Shown here: one piece after another, positions 7,599 through 10,604 of the stretch
Position numbering within the stretch: position 1 is the first letter of the stretch
How the letters are laid out: each line of letters begins with the position of its first letter
From: Mailhella sp.
GTDB lineage: Bacteria; Desulfobacterota; Desulfovibrionia; Desulfovibrionales; Desulfovibrionaceae
Assembly (NCBI GenBank): GCA_020024815.1
Contig: JAHHTE010000059.1
Location: 1-10,604 of the forward strand
Reading direction: 5' to 3'
Length of the DNA stretch: 10,604 bases
Program-made: the position numbers and the translations under genes
Notes under the pieces: generated by a model
Seen by the model: only the letters and a program-made list of their open reading frames with translations
Databases searched by the model: none
What the model was told of the DNA's origin: nothing

Positions 7599-7605
7599 GT
7601 GATAT

Positions 7606-9354
7606 ATGCAAGTTAACATATTAGTTCATAAAGATTCATCAGAATATAAATTTTATATAGAGGAAGGTCATTGTATTGCAGAAGAACTTAAAAAAAATGG
7701 TTTAATGCGTTTTCCTTGTAGTAGAGGAAAATGTGGTAAATGTAGAATTTATGTTAATACTATTCCTTGTGATGAAGAAATAGAACTTTTGGGTTCATGT
7801 AATATTGAATCAGGAATGCGTTTAGCTTGTTATACAATGGCAAAACAAGGTCTTGTTGTTACTATTCCTAAGGAATTAGAATTAAAAGTATTAACTTCTA
7901 TTGTGCAAAGACCTTATCCATATTTACCTATTGTTACAGAAGAAAAAATAGCCATTGAACAACCTAATGTTGATGATCAACGTAGTGATGTGCGAAGATT
8001 ACTAGATGGTGCAAAGTGTAAAAAACATAGTTTAAGTTTAGATAAGTTATCAATATTACCAAATTTTATTAGGAGTAATAACGAAGGATTTGTTTATTTA
8101 CGTTCTAAAACAATATATAATTATGCTGCAACAAGTATTTATTATGCAATAACCATTGATATTGGAACAACAACAATTTCAGCGCATTTAACAGATTTAC
8201 GTACAAAAGAAATTCTTGCAGAACATGGAGAACCAAATAGTCAAGCTTCCTATGGTGCTGATGTTATTTCTCGTATTCAATACGATATGGAATGGCGATC
8301 AAAAAAATATGATGGAAGTAGTCCTTTACAACATTTAATTTTAGAACAATTAAATAAAATTATAAAATTATTTTTAGTAAAATTTGATCTTGATGATGTT
8401 GCTGTTATTTCTATTGCAGGTAATACAACAATGTTGCATTTATTATGTGGATTACCAACAGAGCATATTGGTAAAGTTCCTTTTACACCTGTAATTTTGC
8501 TTGATCCAGAATTTAAAGCAAAAGAATTAGGATTGTGTTCAGAAGCACCTGTTTTTCTTTTACCAAGTATTTCAAGTTATGTAGGTGCAGATATTGTTGC
8601 TGCAATGTTAGCTGCTGAGGTTTGGAAATGTCATGAACCATTTTTATTAATTGATATTGGTACAAATGCAGAAACTATTTTAGGATATAAGGGAAAATTT
8701 TATACCTGTTCTGCTGCAGCTGGTCCTTGCTTTGAAGGAGCAACTATTCAATGTGGAGTTGTTGGGCAAGAAGGTGCTATTGATAATGTTTTTTTTGATG
8801 AAAAAAGAGGTTTGCGATATAGTACAATAGGAACTGCACCTCCTATTGGAATATGTGGATCAGGGGTATTAAGTATAATTGAATTATTATTATCTCATAA
8901 TCTTATGGATGAAAGTGGTTATATTTGTTATGATGAAAAAAATCCACTTAGTAAATATATAAAAGATGATGCATTTTATCTTACAGATACTATATTTTTA
9001 TCACAAAGAGATATACGCGAAGTGCAAATGGCAAAAGCTGCTGTAAGAGCAGGAATTGATAGTTTATTATTATATGCTGGCTTAGAAGAAAAGGAAATTA
9101 ATAAATTATTTATTGCTGGTGGATTTGGTTCTGTTATTTCTCCAAAATGTGCAGCTAGGATTGGACTTTTTCCTGCTCATTTAGTAGAAAAAGTTATTTC
9201 TTTGCGTAATGCTGCAAGTATGGGAGCTTTGCGATATATTACAGAAAAAAGTGCAAAGAAAAAAGCAGAAGATATTCGTAATAATACAAAATATATAGAA
9301 TTATCCTGTGATAATAATTTTACAAATTTTTATATTGATCGAATGCAGTTTTAA
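7606..9354 (+). CDS. RamA-like corrinoid-activating protein, [2Fe-2S] ferredoxin plus ASKHA ATPase
   Basis: The 582-aa protein starts with a plant-type ferredoxin domain (C38, C43, C46 and C75 bind a [2Fe-2S] cluster), followed by a linker and a large ASKHA-type domain (DUF4445/COG3894). Nucleotide-site motifs are visible: D185-IGTTT (phosphate 1), D350-IGTN (phosphate 2) and AGGFG near 504-508 (adenosine). Such proteins (RamA in methanogens, RACo and homologues in bacteria) use ATP to reduce inactive Co(II) corrinoid protein to Co(I). Like the bacterial forms, and unlike methanogen RamA, it has no C-terminal pair of [4Fe-4S] ferredoxin motifs. The gene begins 7 nt after the DUF1638 stop, with AGGTGA unusually close (3 nt) to the ATG. 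Its target is presumably the corrinoid protein at 6228. Confidence 0.93.
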   Translation: MQVNILVHKDSSEYKFYIEEGHCIAEELKKNGLMRFPCSRGKCGKCRIYVNTIPCDEEIELLGSCNIESGMRLACYTMAKQGLVVTIPKELELKVLTSIVQRPYPYLPIVTEEKIAIEQPNVDDQRSDVRRLLDGAKCKKHSLSLDKLSILPNFIRSNNEGFVYLRSKTIYNYAATSIYYAITIDIGTTTISAHLTDLRTKEILAEHGEPNSQASYGADVISRIQYDMEWRSKKYDGSSPLQHLILEQLNKIIKLFLVKFDLDDVAVISIAGNTTMLHLLCGLPTEHIGKVPFTPVILLDPEFKAKELGLCSEAPVFLLPSISSYVGADIVAAMLAAEVWKCHEPFLLIDIGTNAETILGYKGKFYTCSAAAGPCFEGATIQCGVVGQEGAIDNVFFDEKRGLRYSTIGTAPPIGICGSGVLSIIELLLSHNLMDESGYICYDEKNPLSKYIKDDAFYLTDTIFLSQRDIREVQMAKAAVRAGIDSLLLYAGLEEKEINKLFIAGGFGSVISPKCAARIGLFPAHLVEKVISLRNAASMGALRYITEKSAKKKAEDIRNNTKYIELSCDNNFTNFYIDRMQF

Positions 9355-9366
9355 AGTGAGTAAAAA

Positions 9367-10389
9367 ATGCTTAATTTTATACAAATTGAAGTTCAAAAAA
9401 TATTAGAAAAAGCTTTATTATTAACACCAGTAAGTAATGATGAATTATTGTTTCTTCTTAATCTTGATGAAAATTCTTTTGAGGTACAAATATTAAGAAG
9501 TGTTGCGTATAAAATAAGTAAGTTGCGTTTTGGTGATAATGCTATGCTGTTGTGCCAAACAGGAGTGGAAGCTTTTCCTTGTATTGCTGATTGTAATTTC
9601 TGTTCTTTTGGAAAAAGTCAGTTTATGCATGAATCTTGGCGTATTACTGATGGTATGATAAATAATTTACAAGAAAAAATGATGGGACAGGGAATTTATG
9701 CACATTTTTTATTATTTATGCATAATTCTGATTTTTTAAGTATAGTAAAAGCTGTTAAAGAAGCAAAACAAAATTTACCTGTTGGAACAGATTTAGTTAT
9801 TAATTGTGGTGATTTGTCAAAAGATAAATTGCAAGAATTAAGAAATCTTGGTGTAAATGGAGCATATCATGTTCTTCGTTTAGGTGAAGGTATTGATACT
9901 TGTTTAAGTGCAAAGGATAGACTTGAAACAATTAAAAATATTAAAGAGATAGGATTAGATTGGTATACTTGTTGTGAACCAATAGGGGCTGAACATACAG
10001 CAAAGCAAATATTAGAACAAATTCTTTATGCTAATGAGTATGAGTGTTTTCAAAATGCTGTGATGAGACGCATTATGGTTACAGATGAGAGTAAAAAACG
10101 AGGACAAATTTCTCTTTTACGTTCTGCACAAATAACAGCTGTATTAACAATAGCTATGTTGGCAAATAAAAAAATATCAAGTATTGCTATTCATGAACCT
10201 GATTTATTAGGATTGACTTCTGGGGCAAATTGTATTTATGCTGAATTTGGCGTGAATCCACGAGATACTCATTTGGAAACAAGTAATAATCGTGGTTATT
10301 CCATTGAAAAATGTAAAGCAATGTTAATTGATTGTGGGTATAAATATTTAATGCAAAATGCTAATAAACCTATTTTATTAACAAGATAA
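9367..10389 (+). CDS. Radical SAM protein of the BioB/HydE/PylB type
   Basis: The 340-aa protein has C72-x3-C76-x2-C79, the cluster-binding motif of radical SAM enzymes, after an N-terminal helical segment as in BioB, HydE and PylB. Other visible motifs are HVLRLGEG followed by DT and a R-x-x-TI-x-x-I stretch, and CCEPIGAEHT near residues 203-212, where the barrel contacts SAM in this subgroup. I do not recognise a specific product. PylB is an attractive analogy given the MttB neighbour, but no in-frame UAG, PylC, PylD, PylS or tRNA-Pyl is seen here, so I do not call it PylB. It follows the RamA-like gene by 12 nt with only a weak AAGTGAG, and is the last gene of the operon. A maturation or modification role for the methyltransferase or corrinoid system is inference from context only. 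Confidence 0.85.
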   Translation: MLNFIQIEVQKILEKALLLTPVSNDELLFLLNLDENSFEVQILRSVAYKISKLRFGDNAMLLCQTGVEAFPCIADCNFCSFGKSQFMHESWRITDGMINNLQEKMMGQGIYAHFLLFMHNSDFLSIVKAVKEAKQNLPVGTDLVINCGDLSKDKLQELRNLGVNGAYHVLRLGEGIDTCLSAKDRLETIKNIKEIGLDWYTCCEPIGAEHTAKQILEQILYANEYECFQNAVMRRIMVTDESKKRGQISLLRSAQITAVLTIAMLANKKISSIAIHEPDLLGLTSGANCIYAEFGVNPRDTHLETSNNRGYSIEKCKAMLIDCGYKYLMQNANKPILLTR

Positions 10390-10420
10390 TATTTTGTATT
10401 TTTTTATGTTAATATAATTT

Positions 10421-10458
10421 TTTGAGAGAGGAACTTTTGAAAAAGTTCCCCTCTCAAA
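10421..10458 (+). terminator. Long hairpin after the last gene
   Basis: Two 18-nt arms (10421-10438 and 10441-10458) pair with a single A-C mismatch; with the innermost pairs opened the loop is about 6 nt. There is no T-run directly after it, so it likely acts as a 3' stability or assisting hairpin in front of the true terminator. Confidence 0.7.
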
Positions 10459-10483
10459 TTCTTCTCTTAAAACTTTTTAATTT

Positions 10484-10516
10484 AAAATCTCTTTTGCTTG
10501 CAAAAGAGATTTTTTT
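10484..10516 (+). terminator. Intrinsic terminator of the operon
   Basis: AAAATCTCTTTTGC (10484-10497) and its exact reverse complement (10500-10513) form a strong stem with a very small loop, followed by T to 10516. This is the probable end of the operon transcript. Confidence 0.85.
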
Positions 10517-10604
10517 ATAGTAGGAAAGTAAAATTTTATTTAGGTATTTTTTTTTTTTTTTATTTTGTATAACTTATTGGGGAAATTACGGAAAAATTTT
10601 AAAT
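10517..10604. other. AT-rich tail, no gene
   Basis: Past the terminator the sequence is non-coding and contains an uninterrupted run of 15 T at 10547-10561. I see no start of another gene before the window ends. Confidence 0.6.

Overview
The window is a very AT-rich stretch (I estimate about 30% G+C, not computed) carrying one tRNA gene followed by eight same-strand protein genes that form a corrinoid-dependent methyl-transfer cluster of the MttB (trimethylamine/glycine-betaine methyltransferase) superfamily. The tRNA is a proteobacterial-looking initiator tRNA with an encoded CCA end, and the genes are those of an anaerobe that demethylates quaternary amines. A low-G+C anaerobic bacterium, perhaps a Desulfovibrionales relative, is my best guess; the taxonomic call is weak.

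Layout: 1-507 is AT-rich non-coding DNA with no gene I can recognise. A promoter (508-536) drives tRNA-fMet (550-626), which ends in an intrinsic terminator (659-689). After a 248-bp leader the operon starts: MttB-family methyltransferase without pyrrolysine (938-2359), BCCT-family betaine/choline/carnitine-type transporter (2370-3935), MtaA/MtbA/UroD-family methyltransferase carrying an extra C-terminal thioredoxin-like domain (3945-5297), a strong hairpin without a T-tail (5310-5334), CobW/COG0523 GTPase (5348-6256), MttC-type corrinoid protein (6228-6875), an intrinsic terminator inside the operon (6884-6907), DUF1638 protein (6918-7598), RamA-like ferredoxin/ASKHA corrinoid-activating protein (7606-9354), and a BioB/HydE/PylB-like radical SAM protein (9367-10389). 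Two consecutive hairpins (10421-10458 and 10484-10516) close the operon.

Proposed logic (inference from family knowledge): the BCCT carrier imports a quaternary amine such as glycine betaine. The MttB homologue moves one methyl group to the cob(I)amide on the MttC-type protein. The UroD-family protein passes that methyl to an acceptor, probably tetrahydrofolate or a thiol. The RamA-like protein reductively rescues cobalamin that has oxidised to Co(II). The CobW GTPase, DUF1638 protein and radical SAM protein are accessory proteins of unknown exact role.

The most unusual points are the UroD-thioredoxin fusion, which also lacks the His of the usual H-x-C zinc motif; three evenly spaced cysteines in MttB near where I would place the pyrrolysine of its relatives; the dedicated radical SAM gene; and a terminator/hairpin arrangement that should make the catalytic proteins in excess over the reactivation and accessory proteins.
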